From: Fibrobacteria bacterium
GTDB taxonomy: Bacteria; Fibrobacterota; Fibrobacteria; UBA11236
Assembly: GCA_025360005.1 (NCBI GenBank)
Contig: JANYDA010000052.1
Span: forward strand, 1-64,000
DNA length: 64,000 nucleotides
Direction of reading: 5' to 3'
In this document: piece by piece, positions 27,886 through 36,814 of the stretch
How positions within the stretch are numbered: the first letter of the stretch is position 1
Layout: every line of letters begins with the position of its first letter
The notes under the pieces: model-generated
Seen by the model: the letters and a program-made list of their open reading frames with translations, nothing else
The model's database searches: none
Told to the model about the DNA's origin: nothing
Position numbers and translations under genes: made by a program

Positions 27886-29409
27886 TTATTTTTCATCTCG
27901 GATACGGCTTGATGGAGTTATGGCCGGCTGCGCGCCGGACGGCTTACCCCGCCCTTGCACAAGGCGCGCGGCGAAGAATCCATCGTATTCGGATTCGCCG
28001 GGATGCAACCAAAGGTATTTCCGCTTGACCGCCCAGGCAGGCAGCAAGGCCGCCGCATCTTCCACCCGCCAATCCTCATGCCGGGAAAGGAACCCGTCCA
28101 CCACTTGCGAGGTTTCCTCCTCTTCCGGGCTGCAGGTAGCATAGAGGATACACCCCCCGGGTTTGGCCAGACCGGAAGCCGCATCCAGCAAACCGCCTTG
28201 CAGGAGCGCCAAGCGCGCCAGGTCCTCCGGACCCCGGTTCCAACGCGCTTCCGGACGGCGGCGCAATACCCCCAGGTTGCTGCATGGAGCGTCCACCACC
28301 ACCAGATCGAAGCGGCGCCGCAAAGCGGGAAAGGCAGGATCCATGACCACGGGAGCCAAGCGCTTATGCCCCAGCCGGTCTTGGGCATCGCGGATGCGGG
28401 TGAGGCGACGATGGGAAATGTCGTTGCAGACGATAACGGCCGTATCGCTATCCGGTTGGCCCAGAAAGGCGGCGCGTTCCGCCAGACAGGCGGCCTTTCC
28501 ACCGGGCGCGGAACAGAGATCGAGCAGGGAAAGGTGCGGACGCCAAGCCGCCAACGCGGCGATGAGCCAGGCGGCCGGATCCTGGAAGGCGATTTTCCCT
28601 TGCCGGAAAAGATCGGAATGCAGGACCGTTTCCCCGCCTCCCTTGCTGGCGATCCGCAGGTAAGGGGGAGCATCCGCGTCGGAGGCGGTCTCCACGCCCA
28701 ACGCCGTCAATGCTTCCGTTACTTCCGTAACGGTTGCCCGCGAAGCATTCACCCGCAGCCAAAGCGGTGCCTCCTGGTTGTTGCGATCGAGGGCCTTGAA
28801 CAGGCCCTTGGGGCCCAGTCGCTTATGCCAGCGGCGCACCAGCCACTCCGGATGGGAATGGTTCACGGCCAGCGCCTTGAGGGTTTCTCCCGGCGCTTTT
28901 TGCAGGCCATGGGCGATCATTTTTTTCAGAACCGCGTTGGCAAAGCCGCCCTGGTGCGCGTCCGCGCGGCGCTTGGCCAATTCCACGCCCACGTTCACGG
29001 CGGCGAAATCGGCCGTGGCCAGGAAGAAAACCTGGTACGCGGTCAGGCGCAGAATGGTACGCATGGTCCCGCGCCCGGGCTTCCGCGCCGCGTACAAATC
29101 GATATTGTAATCCAAAAGGGAAAGGTTCCGGATCACGCCCAGGCAGATTTCCCGCACTAGGCCGCGATCGGTCTTGGGCAGGGAATGCGTATGCCGCGCG
29201 AAGAGATCCTTGAGGAATGCCCCGGTGGACTCCTGTTCCAAAAGGATAGTGAGCGCGGCTTCCCGCGAGGCATAGCCTTGCAAAGATTTTCCCGGGGATG
29301 GAGAGTGTCCGGGAAAATTAACTAATTGGCGGGCCGCCCCACCCGGCGGCAAGCCTGGAAGGCCATCCGGAAGCGCCATCCAGGCATCCGCTCCGCTGAC
29401 CGCACGCAT
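27886..29409 (-). CDS. rsmB: RNA m5C methyltransferase, RsmB-type (NusB domain plus NOL1/NOP2/Sun)
   Basis: Likely 16S rRNA (cytosine-C5) methyltransferase. The N-terminal third is NusB-like helical (SREAALTILLEQE...TDRGLVREICLGVIRNLSLLDY). The catalytic part has SAM motif LLDLCSAPGGKAACLAE and both cysteines of the family: DAPCSNLGVLRRRPEARW (PCS) and ILYATCSPEEEE (TCS). At 507 residues it is longer than the 430-450 of E. coli RsmB because of an extended N-terminus. The frame opens with TTG at 29421, directly abutting AAGGAG. I preferred ATG 29409 (12 bases from AAGGAG); ATG 29379 is another option. Confidence 0.85.
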   Translation of the reverse strand: MRAVSGADAWMALPDGLPGLPPGGAARQLVNFPGHSPSPGKSLQGYASREAALTILLEQESTGAFLKDLFARHTHSLPKTDRGLVREICLGVIRNLSLLDYNIDLYAARKPGRGTMRTILRLTAYQVFFLATADFAAVNVGVELAKRRADAHQGGFANAVLKKMIAHGLQKAPGETLKALAVNHSHPEWLVRRWHKRLGPKGLFKALDRNNQEAPLWLRVNASRATVTEVTEALTALGVETASDADAPPYLRIASKGGGETVLHSDLFRQGKIAFQDPAAWLIAALAAWRPHLSLLDLCSAPGGKAACLAERAAFLGQPDSDTAVIVCNDISHRRLTRIRDAQDRLGHKRLAPVVMDPAFPALRRRFDLVVVDAPCSNLGVLRRRPEARWNRGPEDLARLALLQGGLLDAASGLAKPGGCILYATCSPEEEETSQVVDGFLSRHEDWRVEDAAALLPAWAVKRKYLWLHPGESEYDGFFAARLVQGRGKPSGAQPAITPSSRIRDEK

Positions 29410-29520
29410 CTTGTGGGACAACTCCTTGGGAGAGGAAGAAGCCGGGAAAATGGGAGGGAGCCGGTTGACCCCATCCGCATATCCTGTACTCTAAAGGAGA
29501 CGAATTGCGACGTCCGTCTT

Positions 29521-29551
29521 TTGACTTTGCTCCCCAAATAACCTTTATATT
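29521..29551 (+). promoter_or_regulatory. Candidate sigma-70 promoter for the TIGR02147/lipoprotein pair
   Basis: TTGACT at 29521-29526 is followed, in an unusually AT-rich stretch, by TTTATA (17-bp spacing) or the overlapping TATATT at 29546 (19-bp spacing). The start codon of the regulator is about 82 bp further. The surrounding sequence to 29620 stays AT-rich in an otherwise GC-rich region. Confidence 0.5.
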
Positions 29552-29632
29552 TCCATTTTTTTGGAATATATCCAACCGATAAGTATTTTTTTCCGTACTC
29601 TGTTAAGTGGATTTCCCTATATTTTGGAAGTC

Positions 29633-30484
29633 ATGAAGGCCCTATTTGAATACGACAATTACCGGCATTACCTGCTCGACTATATGGCGTGGAACCGCTC
29701 CTTCAACAAAAAGTTCTCGCTGCGTTATCTCGCCCTCAAAGCCGGGTTCAGCTCCCACAGTTTCCTGGACAGCGTGGTCAAAGGATCCCGGAACCTCACT
29801 TTGGAGTCGGTGGGCAAGGTGGCCAAGGCTCTGCGCCTGGGACGGCGGGAGAAGCTTTTCTTTGAAGCTTTGGTAGCGTACAATCAGGCCAAAACCTTTC
29901 CGGAGCGCGAAGAGGCCTTCCGGGAAATGAAGAAAATCCGCAAGACGGTGCAGTTTTACCGGTTGCAGGAAAGTCAGTATGCCTATTACAGCCATTGGTA
30001 CCTTCCCGTGCTACGGGAATTGGCGGTATATTCCGATTGGAATGGCGATTACCGCCGCTTGGCAAAGCTGGTTCGGCCCGTCATTGCGCCCGATCAGGCG
30101 GAGGGGGGAATCAAGACCTTGATAGAGATAGGCATGCTCTCACGTAACACCGATGGTACCCTGTCTCAGACCGAGCAAGTGGTCTCCGCGGAAGAAGTGC
30201 CCGGCTATATTTTCCGGGAAGCGCGCACCCAATACATGCTGCGCGCCATCGAGGCCGCGGAAACCCTGCCCGCTTCCGAACGCCATGTATCCTGGGCCGT
30301 GATGGCCATGAGCCGCAAGACCTGGGGGGAAATCACGCGCCTCCTCGACGAAGAGCGCAAGAAGGCATTGGTGATGGCGAGCGAGGATGAGGAAGTGGAC
30401 GCCGTTTACGCGGTGAACATCCAGGTTTTCCCGTTGACCGATACGCTGAACCGTCCCGCCAAGGGGATTCCGGACAAAACATGA
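29633..30484 (+). CDS. TIGR02147-family protein, putative regulator
   Basis: A 283-residue protein of the TIGR02147 family, known mainly from Fibrobacter and relatives, often in many copies per genome, with no firmly established function. The N-terminus FEYDNYRHYLLDYMAWNRSFNKKFSLRYLALKAGFSSHSF is the family signature and includes a helix-turn-helix-like segment (about residues 30-65: FSLRYLALKAGFSSHSFLDS, then NLTLESVGKVAKAL). The C-terminal part is helical with no enzyme motifs. The ATG at 29633 was chosen over TTG 29561 because it begins at the family's start. It overlaps the next gene by four bases (ATGA), so the pair is coupled. A DNA-binding role is inferred. Confidence 0.85.
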   Translation: MKALFEYDNYRHYLLDYMAWNRSFNKKFSLRYLALKAGFSSHSFLDSVVKGSRNLTLESVGKVAKALRLGRREKLFFEALVAYNQAKTFPEREEAFREMKKIRKTVQFYRLQESQYAYYSHWYLPVLRELAVYSDWNGDYRRLAKLVRPVIAPDQAEGGIKTLIEIGMLSRNTDGTLSQTEQVVSAEEVPGYIFREARTQYMLRAIEAAETLPASERHVSWAVMAMSRKTWGEITRLLDEERKKALVMASEDEEVDAVYAVNIQVFPLTDTLNRPAKGIPDKT

Positions 30485-31728
30485 AGCAGCCAGGATTCCG
30501 CTTTTACCTACGTCCGTCCCGGAAGGCGCCGGCCGCTTTGCTGATGGCCGCTTTTCTTTCGTTGTCCGGCTGCCTGATGGGCGGCGGCAGCGATCAGCCC
30601 AACAAGGTTCCGGAGTGGAGCGGCACCGTGCGCGGCTTGGATGGCCAGGAAATGTCCGGCGCGCGAGTTTCCCTGTACAAGGGGACGTATCATCCCGGTT
30701 ACGATGCGACCATAGCGCCGTCCCAGGCCGTCGCCATCGCGGATGCCGGCACAGACGCCAAGGGCGCCTTCAGCCTGGCCAAGCCGGGCGTCGGGGACTA
30801 CTTCCTGCAGGGCCTTTCCGCGGACTCGGCCGCCATCGCCGTTTCCGGACCCCTGGATACCTTTTATCTGCACCGCACCTTGCTGCCCGATGTAAAACTG
30901 GCCGAAGCGGCCAGCCTGGAAGGTTCGATCACTTCGTCCAGTCCCGTCCTTTCCTTGCATTTGGCCGGCACCCATTTCCTCGCTATTCCGGATTCGACGG
31001 GGCATTTCGCTTTCGGTCCGTTGCCCGCCGGGGAGTTCTGGCTTATAGCCCGCCTGGGCGGGAATGCCGCGGACGCCGGCGAACGTTTCGCCGCCGTGCG
31101 CACTGTTGGCCTTTCGGCGGGGACCGCTTTGAGCATGCCGGGCCTGAGGGCGGAAAAGGATCTCCTATTGCTGTTCGACTTCGAGTCCGGGGACGGCTTT
31201 AGCAATTTGCGCGGATTGACCTACCCCTACGCGCAACCGGCCGGCAGCCGCGTGGGTGCCTGGAAGCCGCTGCCGCAGGCGACGGATACGGTGGGAGCCT
31301 ATCGAGGCAGAAGTTACCATGTCCTGCTGAAACAAGGCCAGACCTACGGCTTCGCATTGGGGAACGGGTACTACAATCTTTCCAAGCTCACGGCCTTTAC
31401 CTTCCAGGCGCGCGGCAAGGGACACATGGACGTAACCTTCCACACCGGCCTCATTTCCCCCCCGGATCCGTCTTTGCATACTTCCGTCACCCTCGACTCG
31501 GTTTGGAGGAAGGTTTCCATCCTCCCCGCGGACATCATCGTTGCGGCGGGATCCACTTCCGAACAGAAGGGATACACCTGGGATAAGGCCAAGGATCAAG
31601 TCGCCAAGATCACCTTCGTAGCCAAGGAGGCGAACGTGGAGCTATGGCTCGACGACGTGGCTATCGAAGGCATGGACTTCCGCGACCTGGGTCCGGCGCT
31701 GCCCGCGGGCCTGGACGCCTTCCCTTAG
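30481..31728 (+). CDS. Lipoprotein with carboxypeptidase-regulatory-like and CBM-like domains
   Basis: A 415-residue lipoprotein: basic N-terminus, hydrophobic stretch, then lipobox LSGC with the lipidated Cys at residue 30. A beta-sandwich similar to carboxypeptidase regulatory domains follows (about 45-130: GTVRGLDGQEMSGARVSLYK, FSLAKPGVGDYFLQG). A second such segment appears at about 140-200. The C-terminal 200 residues, from LLLLFDFESGDGFSN to the terminal VELWLDDVAIEG, resemble carbohydrate-binding jelly-roll folds. No catalytic residues seen. It is translationally coupled to the TIGR02147 gene, suggesting that regulator and lipoprotein act as a pair. Likely exposed on the outer membrane; ligand unknown. 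Confidence 0.75.
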   Translation: MKQPGFRFYLRPSRKAPAALLMAAFLSLSGCLMGGGSDQPNKVPEWSGTVRGLDGQEMSGARVSLYKGTYHPGYDATIAPSQAVAIADAGTDAKGAFSLAKPGVGDYFLQGLSADSAAIAVSGPLDTFYLHRTLLPDVKLAEAASLEGSITSSSPVLSLHLAGTHFLAIPDSTGHFAFGPLPAGEFWLIARLGGNAADAGERFAAVRTVGLSAGTALSMPGLRAEKDLLLLFDFESGDGFSNLRGLTYPYAQPAGSRVGAWKPLPQATDTVGAYRGRSYHVLLKQGQTYGFALGNGYYNLSKLTAFTFQARGKGHMDVTFHTGLISPPDPSLHTSVTLDSVWRKVSILPADIIVAAGSTSEQKGYTWDKAKDQVAKITFVAKEANVELWLDDVAIEGMDFRDLGPALPAGLDAFP

Positions 31729-31746
31729 CGGGATGTTAAGCCCGGC

Positions 31747-32745
31747 TTAAGACAGGCGCAGGCCTTCCCGTTCTAAGGGTTGCAGGCCGTTCACGAAATC
31801 CGGGCCGCTCACGCGCGGCTTCCCTTCCCACTGCACCTCCAAAAGCCTTAGCCAGCCGTTGCCGGTGGCCACGATGGGGAAACGATCGGGCGAATAGCGC
31901 ACCGTGCCTGCGGGTACGATTTCCACGTCCGGCGAAATCGTGATGCCGATTTTCACCGCATCGTAAACGGCCATCGATCCGGATGGGGCCGGTTCGATGC
32001 GCGCAGCGTGGATGCGCAGCACGCGGCCCGATCCCGCCGCCGTTGCGTAACCGATAGGATACGGGTTGAAGGCGCGGATGCGGTTGTGCAGCACATGCGC
32101 GGGCTGGTTCCAGTCCAGCTTGCCGTCCTCTTTTTTCAGCTTGGGCGCGGGCGAACTTTTACCGTGATCCTGCGGCTCCGGTTGGGCGCGGCCGGCCTCC
32201 AAATCGTCCAGCGCCTTCATCAGCACTTCCTTGCCCAGGGCGCTCAGGCGCAGGAACAGATCGCCGGAAGTCTCTTCCCCTCCGATGGGCGTCGCGGCGC
32301 GGGCGAGAACGCCGCCGTGATCGATCTCCCTGTCCAACTGGAACACGGTCACGCCGGTCTCGGCCTCGCCGGCGGCAACGGCCCATTGCACCGGCGCGGC
32401 GCCGCGGAACTTGGGCAACAGGGAGCCGTGCACGTTGACGGCGCCGAAGCGGGCCAGAGGGAAAAGGGTATCGGGCAGGATACGGTAGGCCACCACCACC
32501 AGCAGATCCGCGTGTTGGGCGCGGATGAGATCATGGAAGGCCGGGTCTTTCAAGGAAACGGGTTGCGCTACGGGGTAGCCCAGTTCCTGGGCTTTTTCCT
32601 TGACCGGCGGCGCGGCCAGCTTTTGGCCGCGGCCCTTGGGTTTATCCGGTTGGGTGACGACCAGGGCCACTTGATGGCGGCTGACATGCAAGGTTTCCAG
32701 GAAACCCACGGCGAATTCGGGCGTGCCCATGAAGACTAGTTTCAT
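31747..32745 (-). CDS. fmt: Methionyl-tRNA formyltransferase
   Basis: Formylates initiator Met-tRNA using 10-formyltetrahydrofolate. Seen: N-terminal KLVFMGTPEFAVGFLETL, SLLPKFRGAAPVQWAV with the active-site region, TGVTVFQLDREIDHGGVL, and the C-terminal OB-like domain after HVLHNRIRAFNPYPIGYA. The 332 residues are slightly over the usual 310-320. No def gene is adjacent, unlike the common def-fmt pair. It is convergent with the lipoprotein gene and divergent from the HAD gene. Confidence 0.95.
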   Translation of the reverse strand: MKLVFMGTPEFAVGFLETLHVSRHQVALVVTQPDKPKGRGQKLAAPPVKEKAQELGYPVAQPVSLKDPAFHDLIRAQHADLLVVVAYRILPDTLFPLARFGAVNVHGSLLPKFRGAAPVQWAVAAGEAETGVTVFQLDREIDHGGVLARAATPIGGEETSGDLFLRLSALGKEVLMKALDDLEAGRAQPEPQDHGKSSPAPKLKKEDGKLDWNQPAHVLHNRIRAFNPYPIGYATAAGSGRVLRIHAARIEPAPSGSMAVYDAVKIGITISPDVEIVPAGTVRYSPDRFPIVATGNGWLRLLEVQWEGKPRVSGPDFVNGLQPLEREGLRLS

Positions 32746-32829
32746 GGCTTCAAATCAATATAAATAAGGCTCCTCTCTCAAGCTCGCGCGGGAATGGTCC
32801 GGCACCGCCCCGGAAAGTATCTTTGCGGG

Positions 32830-33480
32830 ATGAAATCATTCCGCGCCCTTATCTTCGATTTGGACGGCGTCATCATCGACACCGAGCCCAAGCACAAAGA
32901 AGCCAAACGCACTGCCTTCGAGAAGTACGGGCTGGCCGTTCCCGAGCCGCTCTACGACGATTTCCGCGGGCGATCCGATGAGGATATGGCCCAGCATGTG
33001 GTCAAGGAGTTCGGCCCGCAAGGGCTCGCCTGGAGCGAGGTGGTGGACTTGAAGCATCAGGTCTTTTCCACCTTGGAACAGGAGATAGAACCGGTCCCAG
33101 GCGCGCTGGAGTTCATCCGGAACGCGCGCGCCAAGTTCGAGAAGCTGGCCGTGGCCACTTCAGCTACGGAAAAAAACCAGATCTTCGCCTTCCAGCGTTT
33201 TTCTCTCTCCGCGTTTTTCGACGTGGTGGTGAACGCGAAGGATCTCACCCGCACCAAGCCGCATCCGGAAGCCTATTCCGTGGCGGTGGGGAAGCTGGGC
33301 GTCCCCGCGCAGGAATGCCTGGTGATTGAGGACTCCAAGAACGGCATCGTATCGGCAAAGGGGGCGGGCTGCGCCGTGGCGGCCCTCGCCACTTCCTTCT
33401 CGCGGCTGGAGCTGATGGATGCGGAAGCCGATTACCTGGTGGAAGGGTTCGCGGAATTGGCGGAGCTGTTGGGGCTGTAG
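32830..33480 (+). CDS. HAD-superfamily hydrolase, beta-phosphoglucomutase-like
   Basis: A 216-residue HAD enzyme. Motif I is FDLDGVIIDTE with nucleophile Asp10 and acid/base Asp12. Motif II is the Thr/Ser of VATSATEKN, motif III the Lys of TKPHPEAY, and motif IV VIEDSKNGIVSAKGAG. A helical cap lies between motifs I and II. This is the subfamily containing beta-phosphoglucomutase, phosphoglycolate and sugar phosphatases; the substrate is not determinable. The ATG at 32830 was preferred over 32794 because the family begins just before the DxD motif. Monocistronic by position. Confidence 0.85.
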   Translation: MKSFRALIFDLDGVIIDTEPKHKEAKRTAFEKYGLAVPEPLYDDFRGRSDEDMAQHVVKEFGPQGLAWSEVVDLKHQVFSTLEQEIEPVPGALEFIRNARAKFEKLAVATSATEKNQIFAFQRFSLSAFFDVVVNAKDLTRTKPHPEAYSVAVGKLGVPAQECLVIEDSKNGIVSAKGAGCAVAALATSFSRLELMDAEADYLVEGFAELAELLGL

Positions 33481-33515
33481 CGAAAAGACTGAAAGCGGCG
33501 GCTCCCCACAAGCGG

Positions 33516-34484
33516 CTAACCCTTCTTAAGCGGCCGCCACCATTTTTCGTTCGCCCGGTACCATTCCACGGTCGCCTTGATCCCGGATTCGAAATCGTGC
33601 TTGGGCTCCCAGCCCAGTTCCCGGCGGATCTTGGAAGCATCGATGGCGTATCGCCTGTCATGGCCCAGGCGATCTTCCACGTACTTGATCGAAGATGCGT
33701 CCTTGCCAAGCAGGGACAGGAGTTTCATGGCTATCTCGATGTTGGGCCGCTCGTTGTTGCCGCCGATGTTATAGGCTTCCCCGGCCTTGCCCTTTTCCAG
33801 CGCCAGCAATATGCCCGAGCAATGGTCGTCCACGTGCAGCCAATCGCGCACGTTCTTCCCATCCCCGTAGATGGGGATCTGCTTGCCGTCCATGAGATTG
33901 GTGACGAGCAGGGGGATGAGCTTTTCCGGGAACTGGTAAGGACCGTAATTGTTGGAACAGCGCGTGATCAGCGTATCCATTCCGAAAGTATGATGGTAGG
34001 CGGAGACCAGCATATCCGAACCGGCCTTGCTGGCGGAATAGGGCGAGTTGGGCGCCAGGGGCGTGGCCTCCGTGAACAGGCCGGTGGGACCCAGGGAACC
34101 GTAGACCTCGTCCGTGGAGACATGCAGAAAGCGTCCGGTTTTGGCATCGCGCGCCACTTCCAGGAGAACCTGGGTGCCCAGCACGTTGGTCTGAACAAAG
34201 ATCTCGGGCCCCAGAATGCTGCGGTCCACGTGGGACTCGGCTGCGAAATGGACTATCGCGTCCGGCCCCGTGGCGAAGATTTCCGTCATCAGGGCGCGAT
34301 CGCAGATGTCTCCCTTGAAGAACTTGTAGGCGGAGTTGCCGGCCAGGTCCGAAAGGCTGGCCTGGTTCCCGGCATAAGTCAGCTTGTCCACATTGGTGAT
34401 GCGCCAACCCGGGCGGGAGGCCAGCACCTGGCGGATGAAGTTGGATCCGATGAAACCGCAACCACCGGTTACGACTAGATGCAT
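33516..34484 (-). CDS. rfbB: dTDP-glucose 4,6-dehydratase
   Basis: An extended short-chain dehydrogenase of 322 residues that makes dTDP-4-keto-6-deoxyglucose, a precursor of rhamnose and other deoxysugars. Seen: NAD-binding TGGCGFIGSNF at 6-16, VDKLTYAG, HFAAESHVDRSI, STDEVYGSLG with the catalytic Asp-Glu pair and YSASKAGSD with the Tyr-x3-Lys pair. Near the C-terminus, HVDDHC and the EDRLGHDRRYAID segment are typical of RfbB. No rfbA, C or D neighbours are in the window, so it stands alone. It fits the surface-glycan theme of the clusters on both sides. Confidence 0.95.
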   Translation of the reverse strand: MHLVVTGGCGFIGSNFIRQVLASRPGWRITNVDKLTYAGNQASLSDLAGNSAYKFFKGDICDRALMTEIFATGPDAIVHFAAESHVDRSILGPEIFVQTNVLGTQVLLEVARDAKTGRFLHVSTDEVYGSLGPTGLFTEATPLAPNSPYSASKAGSDMLVSAYHHTFGMDTLITRCSNNYGPYQFPEKLIPLLVTNLMDGKQIPIYGDGKNVRDWLHVDDHCSGILLALEKGKAGEAYNIGGNNERPNIEIAMKLLSLLGKDASSIKYVEDRLGHDRRYAIDASKIRRELGWEPKHDFESGIKATVEWYRANEKWWRPLKKG

Positions 34485-34536
34485 GCGAATGCTCCTGTAT
34501 GAATATCCGGTAATTTAGAAAAGTGCGGAGGGAATC

Positions 34537-35565
34537 CTACTTGGAGAATTCCTTGGCGACCCGGATCAGGTCGTTCTCGATGCGCAGAAAAGCCTGCACC
34601 AGATCCGGATCGAAATGCTTGCCGGATTCCCCCACGATCATTTCCCGGGCGCGATTATGGGGAATGGGATCCTTGTAGCAGCGGCGCGAAACCAGAGCGT
34701 CGTAGACATCGGCCATGGCCACGATGCGGGCCGAGAGCGGAATGTCCCTGCCCTTAAGAGGCTTGCCGATGCCCGGTTCCACGAACATGGCCCTGGTGGC
34801 GCCGAGCACGTTGGGATAGCCCGAGCCATCGTAGCGCTGGTGGTGATGGTAGGCAATCTCCTTGCTCAGGGAATAGAAGGTGCGCCATCCCAGTTTCAGT
34901 TCCAACTCGTGCAGAAGATCGCCGCCGATGATGGTATGCATCTTCATGATTTCGAATTCGTCCGCGGTGAGGCCACCGCGCTTCTTGAGGATGTCGTCCC
35001 GGATTCCCACCTTGCCGATATCATGCAAGGGCGCCGCGATGAAGATTTCATCGCAATAGGTGCGGGTGATGTAGTCCGAGTACTCCGGGAACTTGGCCAT
35101 CTCCTGCGCCAGCATGCGCGAGTAATGGCTCATGCGGATAATATGATCGCCCGTGTCCGGATCGCGCACTTCGGAAATTTTCGCGAAGCCGAGGATGGAT
35201 ACCTTCTGGATTTCGTTCCCGCGTTCCAAGCCTTCCAGGATACGCTCGTGCATGCTTTCGCTGGTCTTGCGGTAGGCGGAGGAGATCAACGCCAAAGCCG
35301 CGTACGGCACCAGGAACTCCGGCAGCCAGGCCAGGTAATGCAACGGCAGATGGGGTAGGAAACCCGCCGGACTCCCGTTGAGGAGGAGATGGACGCAGAA
35401 ACGGATCAGGTGGAAGACGCATCCGAAAGCGAGGGCGGGCAGGAGAGGGTTGTCGAGGACGGTTTCGAATAATGCCAGGAAGCCGGGAGCCGGCGCACGA
35501 ACGGCGACGCGTGCGGAGGGACGCTCAAAACGCTTTTGTGGGCTGTGTATGTCCAATAACGTCAT
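34537..35565 (-). CDS. HD-GYP domain membrane protein
   Basis: A 342-residue protein with two hydrophobic segments near the N-terminus (LLPALAFGCVFHLIRFCVHL and a LVPYAALALISSA stretch) and a C-terminal HD-GYP domain. The domain shows the phosphohydrolase metal motif PLHDIGKVGIRDDIL and HHHQRYDGSGYP, the GYP-defining region. Such domains hydrolyse cyclic di-GMP to GMP or pGpG. No sensory domain is recognisable between the membrane part and the HD domain. GGAGG lies about 11 bases before the ATG. Likely a membrane-tethered c-di-GMP phosphodiesterase, not proven. Confidence 0.9.
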   Translation of the reverse strand: MTLLDIHSPQKRFERPSARVAVRAPAPGFLALFETVLDNPLLPALAFGCVFHLIRFCVHLLLNGSPAGFLPHLPLHYLAWLPEFLVPYAALALISSAYRKTSESMHERILEGLERGNEIQKVSILGFAKISEVRDPDTGDHIIRMSHYSRMLAQEMAKFPEYSDYITRTYCDEIFIAAPLHDIGKVGIRDDILKKRGGLTADEFEIMKMHTIIGGDLLHELELKLGWRTFYSLSKEIAYHHHQRYDGSGYPNVLGATRAMFVEPGIGKPLKGRDIPLSARIVAMADVYDALVSRRCYKDPIPHNRAREMIVGESGKHFDPDLVQAFLRIENDLIRVAKEFSK

Positions 35566-35798
35566 GCCGCCGTGATCCTCCGGAGTACCTAGTTATAGTA
35601 AGTCTCAAGCTTGGCACGCACATAGGGTTTTTCTCAAGCATCCGGACGTCATGGACCCGTTACCCGCCCCGGTTGTATGAAAATCCGACGTTCTTCAAAT
35701 TATTGAATGGGGAAAAAGCGATTTTACTATGATTTCCACCGCTCGGAACGCTGCGCCCCTAGTCTACAGGCCCTCAAACCCATGTCCCTATCCAGCTA
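35566..35798. other. Divergent intergenic region
   Basis: A 233-bp gap between the minus-strand HD-GYP gene and plus-strand larB, where both promoters must lie. TATAAC (minus-strand sense, near 35592) could be a -10 element for the HD-GYP gene, but no good -35 is apparent. AT-rich sequence at 35690-35730 may serve larB. Nothing else is supported. Confidence 0.35.
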
Positions 35799-36668
35799 AT
35801 GCAACCCGATTTACCCAAGCGGCCCAAGCCCGGGGAGCGGCGCGAACAAGCCCGGGCGTTGCGGCGCGCGCGCGCCGCCTTGAAGAAAACCGGCGCATTC
35901 GAGAATCTCGGTTTCGCCCGCGTTGATCATGGCCGGGAAGCCCGCACGGGTTTTCCGGAAGTGGTTTTAGGCGAGGGCAAAAGCAGAGAGCAGATTGCCG
36001 CCATCACCCGGCGCATCCTGGCGCATTCCGGACGCATCCTCATCACGCGCATTCCGCAAGAGGTGCATGATTTCCTGCGGGCGGATTTCCCCCGTCTCAA
36101 ATACCACGCCGCCGCGCGCGCGGCCTGGCAGGAGGAAACCCCGGTGTTACGGCCGGCCCGGCCGGGAAAGGCTCTCCCCCGCGGCCATGTGCTGGTGGTA
36201 TGCGCGGGCACCGGCGACATTCCCGTGGCGGAGGAAGCCGCCCTCACCGCGCGTCTGCTCGGTTGCCGGGTGCGCAGCTTGCACGACGTGGGCGTAGCCG
36301 GCCTCAATCGGCTCCTCTCGCAATTGCCCGCCCTCCAACGGGCTTCCGTCATCATCGCCGTGGCCGGAATGGAAGGCGCCTTGCCCAGCGTGGTGGCCGG
36401 CCTGGTGGGCAAGCCCGTGATCGGCGTTCCAACCAGCATCGGGTACGGCGCCTCCATGCTAGGGATGGCGGCCTTGCTGGCCATGCTCAACTCCTGCGCG
36501 GCCGGCCTTACCGTGGTCAACATCGACAACGGTTTCGGCGCCGGGTTCGCGGCGGCCCAGATGCTGCGCCTGGCGCAAGGCGAACGGCAAACCCGGCGGA
36601 AATCCAAGGAACCATCCGGAGGGAAACCGGCAAATGGAAATCCCCGGCGCATCCTGAAACGCCCCTAA
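35799..36668 (+). CDS. larB: Nickel-pincer cofactor biosynthesis protein LarB
   Basis: LarB carboxylates and hydrolyses nicotinic acid adenine dinucleotide in the first step of nickel-pincer nucleotide synthesis (lactate racemase cofactor). It resembles AIR carboxylase PurE. Seen: RAALKKTGAFENLGFARVDHGREARTGFPEVV-like N-terminus, and VVCAGTGDIPVAEEAALTA, matching the family AGTSD block with Gly in place of Ser. VAGMEGALPSVVAGLVGKPVIGVPTS, LAMLNSCAAGLTVVNIDNGFGAGF follow, all typical. The 289 residues include a basic tail. larA, larC and larE are not in the window, so the partners must be elsewhere or the gene is an orphan. Confidence 0.9.
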   Translation: MQPDLPKRPKPGERREQARALRRARAALKKTGAFENLGFARVDHGREARTGFPEVVLGEGKSREQIAAITRRILAHSGRILITRIPQEVHDFLRADFPRLKYHAAARAAWQEETPVLRPARPGKALPRGHVLVVCAGTGDIPVAEEAALTARLLGCRVRSLHDVGVAGLNRLLSQLPALQRASVIIAVAGMEGALPSVVAGLVGKPVIGVPTSIGYGASMLGMAALLAMLNSCAAGLTVVNIDNGFGAGFAAAQMLRLAQGERQTRRKSKEPSGGKPANGNPRRILKRP

Positions 36669-36814
36669 GCCGGTTTCCCCTGTCGGAACCGGCATTTGGC
36701 CTTCCCGGGTTGCGGCCCTTCTCTGCTAATTCGTAGAATAGCGCAGGAATGGGCGCGGTCCGCCCGTCCCCGGGGGCCGGATTTTCGGTCCCCAGGCGCA
36801 GGATTTCCCCCCAC

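Noticed and set aside
35610-35640. Sigma-54-like TTGGCACG in the HD-GYP/larB gap
   Set aside because: The -24 element is present but there is no GC at the right spacing for the -12 element.
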